64,000 nt of DNA from NCBI RefSeq assembly GCF_040869045.1, contig NC_090319.1:375301601-375365600 (forward strand), read 5' to 3'. The notes below the pieces were generated by a model. That model made no database searches. It was not told the DNA's origin and saw nothing but the letters and a program-made list of their open reading frames with translations. A program made the position numbers and the translations under genes. Below are positions 33,879 through 44,654 of the stretch, piece by piece; the first letter of the stretch is position 1; the number at the start of each line of letters is the position of its first letter. The stretch is from Eurosta solidaginis. Its lineage: Eukaryota > Arthropoda > Insecta > Diptera > Tephritidae.

Positions 33879-34409
33879 TAGGCAGACTACCTAACCAGCA
33901 GGGTGCTACAGCAGCATTCTATAGTCCAGCGCTTGTCTGTAACCTCACATAAGCACACACATGGAAACCTTAAGTAACTGGGACAACACTGGATTGACTG
34001 CCCAGAGCAAAGGCAGACCACATTGTTTATACTCCCAGCAAAGAGAGTATCAGTATTAATTAATTTAAGCAACGAACTCTCATTGGGTACTATAAGAGGC
34101 ACTTTAGTCTACGATATCACCTAAGTAAATAACATCTATCCGACACACAAGTCTTTCGCTTTTGTGAGCTGGAGAGTGAACGAACCGCCGGTTCACATTC
34201 GCTGCGAATGCGTTGCTCTGGCAAGCAGAAACTCCCCCCTCTAGGTGGTGTGACTCTTAACCCCCTCGTAATTTGAAGTAAAAAGCCCGAAGATGTACTT
34301 AAATACAATAAAGGCCTCCACATACAGCAACAGGCTGGAAGGTCAAGCACAATAGATCTAAGCAAAGGTTACAGTGCATCGAGGCCTAATAAAAATAATA
34401 ATAATAATT
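33879..34409 (+). pseudogene. I-type LINE 3' end, decayed
   Basis: Closely parallels 3140-3672: CAGGGTGCTACAGCAGCATTC, a degenerate Cys-motif region (CTGCGAATGCGTTGCTCTGG) and a 3' untranslated part ending AATAAAAATAATAATAATAA. All frames are broken by indels. Plus orientation, 5'-truncated. Confidence 0.75.
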
Positions 34410-34410
34410 C

Positions 34411-34562
34411 CCCGGCATCAGGGACATGAAGGTAATGAACAGTCAGACTACCTAGGCAAGCAGGGTGCAATAGCAGCATTTCGAGTAAAAAGCCTGAAGG
34501 AGTACTTACTCTACATTCAGTAATAGGCTGAAAGGTCAAGCACAATAGATCTAAAAGGTCAC
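34411..34562 (+). pseudogene. Second I-type LINE fragment, internally deleted
   Basis: GGCATCAGGGACATGAAGGT encodes the HQGHEG part of RNase H. It is joined directly to AGCCTGAAGGAGTACTTACT and AAGCACAATAGATCTAAAAG of the 3' untranslated region, so the C-terminal coding segment has been deleted. Confidence 0.65.
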
Positions 34563-34594
34563 GTTCTCATGATCGTTTTCTGTTCATCTATTTA

Positions 34595-34960
34595 CGTTGT
34601 TGTTGCTGTTGTATTAACGATAAAGACACTCCCCCAAGGCTTTGGGGAGTGTTATCGATTCTTTAACAGATATAGATCCGGTACATTCCGGTAACAAGGC
34701 ACCATTAAGGTACTAGCGCGACCATCTCGGAAACGATTTATATGACCACATTAAAACTTCTAGGCCATGAGGAACTTGGGGTCCCCAGAACCTCGCCTGC
34801 TAAATATGTGTACAAGTTTGATACATTCATATTTGTAATAGGATTCCCCTCGCGTAGGTGAGGTTGACAATTGGGTTGCGGAAGCTTTGAAGCTATAAAG
34901 CTTTGTATTCCGCTTATCAACCTATTTGCGTTATTTCGATCCAGCTCTAAAACTAAAAAA
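34595..34960 (-). repeat. LINE 3' untranslated fragment with (GTT)n tail
   Basis: On the given strand it starts ACGTTGTTGTTGCTGTTGTA, the reverse of an ACA-rich LINE tail like the one ending the Jockey-like element at 23321. It is followed by a GGCTTTGGGGAGTGTTATCG segment. The 81-codon minus frame across it has no recognised motif. A similar word (GCATAGGTGAGGTTGCCAA) lies near 52632. Confidence 0.5.
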
Positions 34961-34962
34961 AA

Positions 34963-35359
34963 AAAATATATATATATATACATATAAAGAAAAACTATAA
35001 AATCGATAAATTGATTACAAAAATCATAATCCTTACGGTCCCTGGTACTTACTCGTAATCAAGTGAGTAAATTTGTATACGTATAATATAATCGAATGAT
35101 CATTTTGTGGTCCGCAATTTAGTTAAAACAATGGCAGCTTTTGTCTTCGACAATTTTCCCAGAATTTATAGTTCATAATTTCATTTTTAATTAGGCTTTT
35201 AATGGTGAATATTTAAAATTTGTGTTCATATGTATTAAATATTTTAGTTTTTAGCAATGTTTGTAAGATATTTTCTTTCGAAAAAATGTATTAAGTAGAT
35301 GAATGAATGTTTAAATGCGGTTGTTTTGAGATCCACGAGATTTCGTACATCAAAAAGCA
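34963..35359. other. Unassigned; short TA microsatellite
   Basis: A (TA)n run at about 34967-34982 follows a poly-A run. The rest is AT-rich without features. Confidence 0.5.
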
Positions 35360-36368
35360 CACTCAGAGAAAAAATCGTTCTAAAACGAACGAAACAAGTT
35401 CAAAATTAAGAACATTCGTCGACAAAAGTCTGCTAAGTACGTTTTTTCTTAACTCGTGACCGATGGGCTTGTCTCAAGAACAGTTTTTCCAAGTACACCG
35501 TTCGTATTTTATGACCAGTTTCGTATCGATGTGTGAACCTTCTGTGCTCATTTCAAGCACTACTTGGGCTTGATTTAAGATTTTTCGTTCTCACGCTTCG
35601 AGAAAGTTTTGTGGTCGTTTTAATAATTTTCGGTCTCAATTCAAGAACGGTTTGTGCTTGATCATTGGTGGGAGGAAGCTAATTTTTTATATGTTACCCC
35701 ATTATTTATTTATTTTTTATTAATAAATAATTTTTTTGTTATTAATAAAAAAATATTAATAACAAAAAAACTATTATTAAAAGGCAAAAGGTTCGAAAAA
35801 ACGCATATTATGCATTTTTTCATATATTTCTCTTATCGAGAAATTTTTATTATTTGATGATGCAATCTGAATATATATTTAAAACATTTCATAACAAGTT
35901 TGAGAATTACGTGTACATATGTGAATGGAACTAAACGAAAAATAAGAGTTAAAAAAATAGAATACAAAAAAATGTTTTAAAAAACTTTAGAGTTTGACGG
36001 TGATCGAACTCACGCCACACGATCGCAACCGCAACATCATAACCGCTGGGCCACTACAACTGCTTGGTAGCTTGTGCCAAATGTTGTACTTAACATTGTA
36101 GTGCACACGAATTGTACCGTTTCTTTTTTCTTGAACTTAATTTAAGAACATTGTTCTTAATTTAAGAACATCGTTCTCATTAATAGAACATTCGTTCATA
36201 TTTCATGACCAGCCGTTCTCTTTTCAAGAACATGGTTCTCAGTTCAAGAACAAGGTTATTGTTTTAAGAACAGGTCGTTCGTTTTTCAAGAACAAAAAAG
36301 TAAGAACATGAAAAGCTTGAATTGAGTCCGGTGGTGCTGGATTTTAGAACGGCGTTTTTCTCTGAGTG
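35360..36368. mobile_element. Terminal-inverted-repeat element, 1,009 bp, with GTTCTT word arrays
   Basis: The outer ends are CACTCAGAGAAAAAATCG and, in reverse complement of the right end, CACTCAGAGAAAAACGCC; GTTCTAAAA follows on both sides. The first 14 bases match perfectly. The subterminal regions are filled with short repeats such as TTCAAGAACA and TTAAGAACA (for example 36120-36300). A CA dinucleotide flanks both ends; a longer duplication is not seen. Ends starting CACT recall CACTA-related elements, but this is inference. The centre holds a 45-bp AT hairpin (about 35720-35780) and a tRNA-like sequence (35998-36068). No transposase. Confidence 0.7.
35998..36068 (-). other. tRNA-like sequence (Pol III box A and B)
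   Basis: On the minus strand it reads TGGCCCAGCGG, matching the box A consensus TRGCNNAGYGG, and 30-odd bases later GAGTTCGATCACC, close to the box B consensus GGTTCGANTCC. It could be the head of a tRNA-derived SINE captured by the surrounding element. I could not fold a full cloverleaf by eye, so I do not call a functional tRNA. Confidence 0.5.
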
Positions 36369-36656
36369 CAGACGATAGTTTTATAGTCATTTAATAAATT
36401 CATTATAATTGAAGGACGGAATAAATTGTTTATTTGTACTAATTTAATTAAGCTACCTATTTTAAGAATAGGGGGGTTCGCTTTGTGTTGCAAGGAAAAA
36501 GGATTGCATGGATTGTTTGTATCCTACGACCAAATATGCAGGACTACGAGAACATCGCATTGTGAAGTTGTAGCAACCATCAGTAAGAAGCGTCAAAAAA
36601 TTTGCACATAAAATAACAAAATACGTCAAAAAAATATCAAAAAACATTTGACCAAT
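36369..36656. other. Unassigned stretch
   Basis: Contains overlapping 61-codon frames on both strands without recognised motifs. It precedes the 36665 MITE. Confidence 0.4.
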
Positions 36657-36664
36657 CTTTTCGT

Positions 36665-36789
36665 CATGGCGGAACTATACAAGGTGGCAGCACGGTGAAA
36701 GTTGATTTGTACTTTTTTAATATACATGGAACTTTTATTTATGCTTGTAGGTATGTCACCGTGCTGCCACCTTGTATGGTTCCGCCATG
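36665..36789. mobile_element. 125-bp hairpin MITE with perfect 8-bp duplication
   Basis: The left arm (36665-36698) begins CATGGCGGAAC and ends GCAGCACGGTGA; the right arm (36756-36789) is its reverse complement with about two mismatches. Spacer 57 bp. The flanks are CTTTTCGT on both sides (36657-36664 and 36790-36797). An 8-bp duplication with CA ends fits hAT or P superfamily elements. Non-coding. Confidence 0.9.
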
Positions 36790-36797
36790 CTTTTCGT

Positions 36798-37447
36798 GAG
36801 CGGAATGAGAAGAATACCGTTGAAGCAGGGTTGATTTTTATATCCAACAATTCGATGCACGAAAATATATGCACTTAGGTTCAAGCATACTATAAATTGC
36901 GCGGATTACATATAATGTTGTTGTTGTGACTTTACAATCCGTGCAATCCATGCGTTCCGTGCAATCAGTGCACAGTTTGCAAAACAAAACGAGTCCCCTT
37001 AATATTTATTTTTGATGGGAATTTTCGGAGAATAAGAAAGAATTTATAATTACATTTACAGATAATAAATGTACATAATTCAGGTTTTCAAACGGAGTTT
37101 CCCGAAAGTGTACAATGTCATTTAGAATTAAGTGATAATGAATGTGGCGCGTTTATAAATAATTCATGCCCATTGCAGAGAGAAAACGATTTTTGAGAAA
37201 GGTTATGTGATTAGAAAAACTAGAATTGATATGCTGGGAAAGCGATCGATTCAAGGTATTCGAATCATGAGTTATAAAATCAGGCTATTTTACTCACATA
37301 CATACATATTTACTATTTAAAAACGAATAGGCTATAGAATTGCTTTAGCACAAGACCCGGGTTTCTGATCAGAATTCTCTAATTCAAGTTTAAAAGACGA
37401 AACTGGGAGGAGCTCGAAAAGATTTCAACACTTGGGGTCTAGGTTAC
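36798..37447. other. Unassigned stretch
   Basis: Near 36911 TGTTGTTGTTGTGAC and CAATCCGTGCAATCC words appear, perhaps an old LINE tail. Otherwise no features. Confidence 0.4.
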
Positions 37448-38693
37448 AAGTTATTATTATTTTTAGGCCTCGCTGCATTGCGACATTTATATAGATCCAT
37501 TTCGCTTAACCTGTCAGCCTATTACTGTATGTGGTGGCTTTGAATGTATTTCAATTCCTCTTCAGGTTTTTACTCCATATCACGAAGGAATGAAGAGTGA
37601 CGCCACCTGAATGTAATATCCTCATACTTGCCAGAGCGACGCATTCGCAGAGCATGTGAGCCGGCGTTTTATCCTCCTGCTCACAGAAGCGATATATTAG
37701 TGTATGGGATAGATTTAATTTACATAGGTGATATCCTAGACTGTAGTCTCCCGTATAGTACGCAGTGAGAGTTCGTAGTTCCTCCCTGCTGAGATTAATG
37801 AGCTTGGTTGATACTCTCACTGCATTCAATCCAGTGCTGTCTGAGATGCTTTGTTTCCCAGTTACCTATTGTTTCCCTAGGATGTGCCTTTGTGAGTTCA
37901 CAAACGGGCTCTGGACCATATAATGCTGCCGAGGCACCCTATTGGCTAGGTAATCTGCCTGTTTATTTCCCGCATGTCCTTCATGGACAGACTCCCATTC
38001 TAACAAAACCTTGTTTTTGGCTCAGAGATCATTTATCACTCCAACGCATTCATCCAGCTTCTAGCTTAGAAGTAATTGTGTAAGACTGCAAAAAACATAA
38101 GGCCGCCTGCCTCATTGAAATACTGAGGAAACTGCTCGAGGGTAAGCCTCTTCGTAGACATTCTCTACTGCAAACTTCTATTTCATGGATTTCTGCCTAG
38201 AAATAGTGGGGCAGCATTTCTTGAAATTGGCCCATAGATGCAAGCTCTCGTTTTTCCGCTATCAAATTTTGATCCATCGTAAATCAGCCCTCTGAGTCAG
38301 GGTGGGCATATAGAATCCCTGTTTCCCAAAGAGCTTCGTCAACAACGGACACAAATATTCTGAGCGTAGGGGTCATTGTATCACGTAGTTGCACTTCGGG
38401 ATTACCTATGAACTTTCTTATTACCTTGTTGTGGCCTGCAATGTTTCCGCTCTTTAGCTGAGATATATTTTGAAGTCTTAGTGCAGCAAGTCTTGCATCT
38501 CTCTCTATTATAATAGAGAACGGAGGTATTCTCAGTAAGGCACCAAGTGCCTTAGCAAGCGACGCTCTCATCGCACCCGTTTTGCCAATACAAGCTAGTC
38601 GAAGCAGTTTGCTTAGTTTTGTTGTTGCTTTTCTTTGCGTGGTCTTCGGCCTCCAAACTAAGGAAGCGTAGGTGACTATCTTCTTCATATCAG
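37448..38693 (-). pseudogene. I-type LINE: RT thumb to 3' tail, decayed
   Basis: Minus-strand copy of the same family as 2690-3672. A 134-codon frame (38284-38688) covers the region after the RT palm (YASLVWRPKTTQRKATTKLS, KLLRLACIGKTGAMR). RNase H follows in pieces: 'YDGSKFD' near 38270 and remnants of the DSQ and HQGHEG motifs in other frames. A 92-codon frame (37551-37829) carries the C-terminal Cys region (YRFCEQEDKTPAHMLCECV). The 3' untranslated part ends in AATAATAATAACTTG, again a TAA-type tail. Multiple frameshifts make it inactive. 5'-truncated at about 38693. Confidence 0.8.
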
Positions 38694-38939
38694 TAGATAT
38701 TTAGTGTCCAATATACGATTTTGGGAGGTTGTCGCCATGTTTTGTCATAGCGTTCGCGGTGCAGTCGAAAAAAGCTCTTGTTGATTTTTTAAGGTAGCAT
38801 TTAGATGAGCATTCTACGCGAAGGTTATCCGCCTCCGTTTACTTTTCTGACTTAAAAAAAAATTGAGGGTGCAGCACTCGATCAGTCGACGATAGATGTC
38901 CCAATCCGTTCCGGAGAAATCAAAAAGAGAAAGGAGTTG

Positions 38940-39367
38940 CATATGATTCATCAAGCAGGAAAGACGTGGACAGAAGCGCTGGGCTGCAAAATTTAGATTG
39001 ACAATTTTGCTTATATCTCTAAAGAGAGAAGCATACTTATAAGTTAGGCCTCGTCAGTTACAGCTGATGTGGGAAGTGCAAGCTGCAGGAAGAAACGGTT
39101 GAGCACGTTCTGCGTTCGTGCCCTTGCGCTCGCCAGGGCTGTAGTTACTAGCAGCGGCAGAGTTGCCAGATCTCGAGTGAGATGTTAAGCTAGGTCCTAG
39201 AAAACTTTTAGCATTCGCCAAGAGGAGGGAGTTATTTTATAACATACTTAAGTTCTGGTACCTAGTTGAGGTCTTTAATGTTTGGTCGTCAAACAAATTC
39301 TGTTAACACTATGAACACATTCAGTCTATGTGAGGCCTTCATTGACGGGCCCATTCAACTTAACCTA
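38940..39367 (+). pseudogene. LINE C-terminus and 3' untranslated region
   Basis: Plus-strand peptides in broken frames include a CGKCKLQEETVEHVLRSC motif near 39070-39120, the C-terminal Cys-His motif of RNase H-bearing LINEs ('C..C...ETVEH.L..C'). The downstream untranslated region ends ACATTCAGTCTATGTGAGGC and CTTAACCTAG and matches a fragment at 1537-1602 in the opposite orientation. This family differs from the TAA-tailed one. Confidence 0.6.
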
Positions 39368-40565
39368 GGCAAACTGTGTTCTACACAGAGGGAGTTCGTT
39401 TAGGTTGTCATCCCTAATATGCTGATACAAAATTTTCTAAATACCCTTTAGGAGAAATGAACTGTGGCTAATTGTATGGGAAACCATTCATGAAAGGTAG
39501 GTATACAGTTATCGGAATTGTCGAGCATTCCGTCGGAAAATTTACAAAAATACTCCTCACTAAATGGAATCATTTAAGAAAAACACTGATTATTCCATAC
39601 AACAACATACAAAATACTCACATACAAACATGCGTAACGGTTATCGAAAAAGTTCGTGCTCTTTTAATTAACACGTTCCACACCATAATTTTAATGTAGC
39701 ATATAATTAAATTCCTAATAATTCAATCCAATTAGAATGACTCATTCAGTTCAGATCGTACGAATATTTATGGCAAAAGCAAATGTTAAAAAAAAAATAA
39801 ATAAAAAGTGAAAGAAGAATAACAGGTGCACATACCTGCATAAGCTGAGTAAAAATTTTTTTCGAGTCTTTTTTTTTCAATGACCGCCAATAAAATTTGT
39901 GTATAAAACTGGGCGCCATATTTTGGCAAACATACAAACAAATAAAAACAACATACACACATTTTTATCTATGCATATTATTGGCGCTGATCCATTCTAA
40001 GTATGCAACATGTAAATGAGTGTTAAAATTTTTTGGCTTTGCCTAAGATGTGCTTACCTCAATATTTTTAGTTTTTCTGGGATCGACAAACACAAATTGA
40101 ATTATAAATTTGGCATGAAATGGCGTTTTCACCGGCAGTGTCTGCCGGATTTTTTTTTTTTTTTGTGGCCATGTTTTAAATGAAATTTTCCCCATGAAAA
40201 GAAATGCACGAAGCGCAAAGGAAGTCATTGGTATGCAGTAGGTATGTTACAAGAACCTCGATTCCGATTCCGACTTTTGACCATTACGGTTTGCAAGTGG
40301 AGTTAGACCAAAAGTCAATATTCATTTTCTGTGGGCTAGCACAAAAAAAAAAAAAAACAGAAAGACTTTAATAAACGTATTTGAACTATACATCAATTAT
40401 TAGAGATCGCCAAAAACAGTTCCCAAAACAAATATTTTCAATACAATTTTTAAATAGCTGTTAAATACTGCTGGTTTCGCTTTCTCGCAGAGAATGACTG
40501 TTTTGTAAGCAAAAAAAAAGTAAGTGATCAGCGAACGAAAAAACGATATCCAAAAAAATATAGGA
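39368..40565. other. Unassigned stretch
   Basis: Open frames up to 75 codons, several homopolymer A and T runs (39788, 40150, 40341). None is recognised as a gene or element. Confidence 0.45.
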
Positions 40566-41170
40566 AAACTAGCAGACCCGGCCGACGTTGTTATTCCTTA
40601 ACTTTGGTCTATCTGCATAGCTTCTAAAATTGTTTACCTCTTACTTTTCCTTTTTCCTTATCCTTTTATCACTCCCCCTCTGCCTTTATCTTTCTCTGCG
40701 TCTCTTTCTCCCTCTCTGTATTTTCCCTCCCTTCTTTTCCGCTCCATCTATCCTTATCTATCTATATTTGTCTAACTTTGTCTCTTCCTCCCTTCCTCTT
40801 TTCTGTATTTTTATTTATGCTTCTCCATCCCTTATTCTAAGTCCCAGTTCCAGTCTCAGTCCCAGTCCAAGTCCCAGTGCCAGTGCCAGAACTAGTGCCA
40901 ATCCCAGTCCTACTACTATTCCTAGTCGCTGGTCCATTTAATCTAGTCAAAGGGCTACCTATATACCAAATTTCAGGCAAATCGAAACGTGAATTGTAGT
41001 TCGAAAAGATCGGTCCCTTGTAAACTTCCCGGAAAGAAACTTCACAGGAACACGCTTCACGCTGCTGTGAAGCTATCCTACAAATTTGAATAAAATCGGC
41101 ATAGTTTTATCGGAGTCCATACAAGAAGTTGCATACAAACATACAACCTTCTTTATATATATAGATCAGG
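40566..41170. repeat. Possible non-LTR-type repeat with CT-rich core
   Basis: Starts AACTAGCAGACCCGGCCGAC and ends TTTATATATATAGATCAGG, words I associate with a common arthropod repeat type (inference). The core is a strongly CT-rich run (40640-40830) followed by AGTCCC/CAGTGC hexamer repeats (40845-40920). The 103-codon frame over it is low-complexity Leu/Ser/Pro and not a convincing protein. Confidence 0.45.
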
Positions 41171-41242
41171 AAAGGAAAAGAAAAGAAAGAAAAGAAAAGA
41201 AAAGAAAATAAAAGAAAAGAAAAGAAAAGAAAAGGAGAGGAA
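41171..41242. repeat. (AAAAG)n purine tract
   Basis: About 70 bp of near-uninterrupted AAAAG/AAAG repeats on the plus strand. Confidence 0.9.
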
Positions 41243-41329
41243 AAACGAATGGAAAGGACAACGGTTTTCGCCGAGTTATTGGATTGTTTTCAACGTACAA
41301 CGGCATGTTTGTTATCGAAGGATTATAAA

Positions 41330-42422
41330 TTTGTTATAGATCAGCTACCGGTTTGCTGTCTAAAAGTTTTCGATTCTTTATCGAAAAAATATCGATTTTC
41401 CATCGAATAATAAGTCAAATATTTTCCTACAAGTCCATTTTTTCGACAACAAATCGAAATTTTTCAACAGGAACAATATCTTTTCGTATGAGTTTTTAAG
41501 CGGGGATTACCCTTATTGCTTTAAATGTATGAAAACATTTATATGAAACAATTTTTAATTTATAATTTATTTAATAATTTGGGAAAAATTTAAACAACGT
41601 GACATCAGGACGGATAAGGCGACAGCTGTTTCGATTATACCTCGTAAATCTCTTCAAAGCCTTTTCTCCCGGGAGTGGGATTTGAACCCGCACTTCCACG
41701 ATGGTTGAAGTGTTACAAACGCATTCAGCCACTTCATGCCTTAGTTGTTGTAAAGCTGATCTCAATTTCCTTCTTTGCATATTTTCTTTATTCATAGTCC
41801 ATACTTTGTATGGCATCATATGGTAAAGTTATGCGTTGGTAAGGCGGTTTTTCAAAGAAACTTATTTTTTCGTTTGATAACAGATCGGTAACTTTTTTAT
41901 ATTAAATCGATAGCTAATCGATAACAAGTCCATATTTTGTCGATAACACATCGATAATATTTTTATAAAAAGTTGACATTGTTTCGACAACAATTCAATA
42001 CTTCTGCTGTGATAAACCGATAACGCGTCGATAATTCAGCGACACTATACCAACATCTCTTCGGGAATAGTAATAATCGGTAAAAAAACATAACTCGTCG
42101 ATAACAAACCAATAGTATGCTGATAGCAGTCCAATAATAAAAACAGTCCGATAATTTTTTGTATTCACAAATGATTTTTTTCGAACCCTGCTAAATGATT
42201 TCAAAATAGTAACAATATGACCCCAAGTAGACGTTAACATAATAACGTTATTATTTCGAATTAGCTCCGGAAGGATCCCAACATGATTCTATAAAACAAT
42301 GTCAAATTTGTTTCGAAATAGTCCCGAAATAAAATGCAAATAAACCTGATGTTCCCTAATAGATTTCGTCTCGAAATAGTACCTACAATAACCCGAACTG
42401 ATCTGAAAATAGTCTCGGAATT
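41330..42422. repeat. Dispersed repeat C (copy 1), split by SINE and LINE
   Basis: The left part is a degenerate array of TCGATAACAAATCGATATTT-like words. The right part (42234-42422) is an array of 'cccgaaatagtccc'-like words. The same order of the two blocks occurs at 57770-58470. A SINE (41566-41830) interrupts the first block and a LINE (42432-43596) interrupts the second; repeat C continues at 43607-43700. Confidence 0.7.
41566..41830 (-). repeat. SINE family 2, full-length copy
   Basis: A tRNA-derived short interspersed element. On the minus strand the head has TGGCTGAATGC as box A (41721-41731), GGGTTCAAATCC as box B (41678-41689) and then CACTCCCGGGAGAAAAGG. The body (GGCTTTGAAGAGATTTACGA) and an AT-rich tail follow. 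A second copy lies at 53638-53910 and a body fragment at 8726-8828. Pol III transcription and LINE-driven spread are inferred from the structure. Confidence 0.8.
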
Positions 42423-42431
42423 ATCCCAACA

Positions 42432-43596
42432 CGGGATCGCGGGAAAGGCGGCCGCGGCAAGGTCGTTGGTCAGGCTTCGTGATATGGGATATAGACTTTC
42501 TGACCAGTTTCGACTTTATCCCGGACAGAACGGACTACTGTATGCTGATAACTGCTCCCTATACAACCTTCACCCCAGTTATTCCAGAGAGAGGGGATTG
42601 GGGAAGAGGAATTATCTGGGATATGGGACCGGTTAACTTGTTCACGGATGGGTCAAAGCTGGATGGAAAGGTTGGGGGGGGGGGGGGGGGGGTCTTTTGT
42701 CAAGAGCTAAATTTAAGCCGCAAGTTTAAGTTGGCTGATCACTGCAGCGTATTCCAAGCGGAAATTGCTGCGATTAAGGATGCGGTGGATGGAATGCTAT
42801 CCACTGCTACTACGGTTAGGGAATTTAACATCTACTCTGATAGCCAAGCGGCTATCAAGGCCTTGAGCTCAACTACAGTGCGATGGAGGGTGGTCTGGGA
42901 GTACCTGACCTCGCTTGCGATTGCATCGAATTATTTTACAATTAAGATTATCTGGGTCCCGGGCCATAGTGATATCCCGGGTAACTGTCAAGCGGATCTC
43001 TTAGCCCGCATCGGTACAACTGAACCGGATGAAGATGGCTGTAGGGATTTCGGGATCCCGCTGGCCACCTGTGGATTGCTCCTCCATAGCTGGGCCTCGA
43101 ATCAGCTCAGCAAACGTTGGGCGGATACCACGTCTTGCAGGGTAGCAAGATCTTTCTGGCCAAAAGTGGATGGCAGGAGGTCTGCTGAAATAATTGGGTT
43201 CACTAAGGCTCACCTATCAATGGTCATTGGGTTTTTGACAGGGCACTGTCCCATGGGTATCCATGCGGTACGTCTCAATATACTGGAAACTCCATCCCGC
43301 TGCAGCTGTATGGAGGATGATTAGGTGGAATCACCAAATCACTTTATGCTTGATTGTCCAGCTTTTGCCAGAACTAGGCGAAAGTACTTCGGTCGCGACT
43401 CACTTGGATCTCCCGAGGATATATCCAAAGTTGAGATCGGTATCATTCGGAGCTTTATCGTTGCTACCCAACGATTATCTAAGTAGCTAGATCTAAGTCA
43501 CCGTTATTTTTGGTGTATGTGGTATCACAACGGACCTTCGTGTTGTCCAAGTGAGCTATCCTTATCAGGGCAGCTACCACCTAACCTATCCTATCC
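42432..43596 (+). pseudogene. LOA/R1-like LINE 3' end with RNase H, young insertion
   Basis: A 5'-truncated LINE flanked by the perfect 10-bp duplication TATCCCAACA (42422-42431 and 43597-43606). The main frame (42479-43324) encodes LFTDGSKLDGKVGGG, SVFQAEIAAIKDAV, IYSDSQAAIKAL and WVPGHSDIPGNCQADLLA, the RNase H catalytic motifs. A C-terminal part with GHCPMGIHAVRL and SRCSCMEDD follows. An in-frame TAG at 43322-43324 interrupts it, and the same frame then continues (SPNHFMLDCPAFARTRRKYF) to TAG at 43484-43486. A frameshift near 42490 and a run of 19 G at 42674-42692 in the GGG segment are further lesions. The 3' end has an (CCTAT)n tail. Inactive, but recent judging by the intact duplication. 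Confidence 0.85.
42674..42692 (+). repeat. Run of 19 guanines in RNase H coding region
   Basis: The run lies in the codons for the Gly-rich loop after TDGSKLDGKV. Other LINEs have two or three Gly there. It looks like expansion by slippage; the length may also be a sequencing artefact. Confidence 0.9.
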
Positions 43597-43606
43597 TATC
43601 CCAACA

Positions 43607-44317
43607 TTACTGCAAAAACATTTCTAGATGATCCCAAAACTATCTCCAAACAGTACAGAAATGATTTAAATTGGCTCTGGAAATAATCTCTACTTGAGTC
43701 GAAAAATATACGATCAGAACGTAGTATATTTATTTTTCTTTTGTTTAAATTTTGACGAACAACAATTTGCTATCGCTCCATAACAAAGAGCATATCGTGT
43801 AGCTTTTATTCCGTTATTTTCTCCGCTCTAAACCACCACCTAGCTCGCAGCAGAGCCTAAAATGATGCTATCACTTTTTTATGCTATGGGTCTGTTCTAT
43901 TAATATAATTTATAATGCGACATAATCTTCGAATTTGACTAGCTAAATTTCTTTTGTACGGTGCTTCAACTCCAATTCCGATTCAAAAAATTCAATTTTG
44001 AAAAACGCATTTCCAAATCCGGTTCGGATAAACTCAACTTCGTAACAACCCTAGTATGCACAAATGAGTACATTTACCTACACATTTTTGTTTTGTACAA
44101 ATAGTCACTATATTTAATTAATTATTAAAGCACACTAAATTAAAAAAAAAAAGTGTGACATTTCATGTTGCATTCGAAAGATATAAATATGGAGCGCTCT
44201 GCAAGGCTAGAGACGTCTGTCATTTTGTGAGAAGAGGCGGACATTTTCTGTTTGTTAAATATGTAGTGTATGTATAGGAGGATGCATTTTTATCAGTGGC
44301 GAATGTAGAATTCCACA
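43607..44317. other. End of repeat C, then unassigned
   Basis: 43607-43700 continues repeat C (ATGATCCCAAAACTATCTCC). The rest is AT-rich without a recognised feature. Confidence 0.5.
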
Positions 44318-44399
44318 ATTTGTAGCGAAAATGAAATTGCAGCACGCTTGAAATTATAAGAGAAGCTCGGCCCTATTCTCTTTGGAGGTATACCGCGCC
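44318..44399 (+). repeat. SINE family 1, 3' fragment
   Basis: Matches the last 80 bases of the SINE at 61264: AATTTGTAGCGAAAATGAAA, AGCACGCTTGAAATTATAAG, AGAGAAGCTCGGCC and ACCGCGCC. Confidence 0.6.
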
Positions 44400-44402
44400 A
44401 AA

Positions 44403-44654
44403 ATATTATATAAGATTTCACTTATGGCGGGTTTCAGTTTGGGGTTTACTGTAAAATAACCACAAGACATTTTCAAAGGATAAGGATAAAGAAAATTTAG
44501 TCATTGCAAAGTTCTCCATTGTCATCTGGCCTTTTACGAAAAAAAAAAACACTTCAAATATCAAGTTTTATTACAAAAACGAGCACACTGTTGTTCTGTC
44601 CTAACTTCGATTATCTGCATAACTTTCAAGAAGTTTTTCGCTCTTACTTGCCTT
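44403..44654. other. Unassigned stretch
   Basis: No feature; a run of ten adenines near 44542. Confidence 0.4.

Noticed and set aside
35998..36068. Possible functional tRNA gene
   Set aside because: Box A and box B are good, but a full cloverleaf and acceptor stem could not be built by eye. It lies inside a mobile element, so I list it only as tRNA-like.
40630..40941. 103-codon Leu/Ser/Pro-rich frame that looks like membrane segments
   Set aside because: The DNA is a CT-rich low-complexity run followed by CAGTCC-type repeats, and any frame would look like this.
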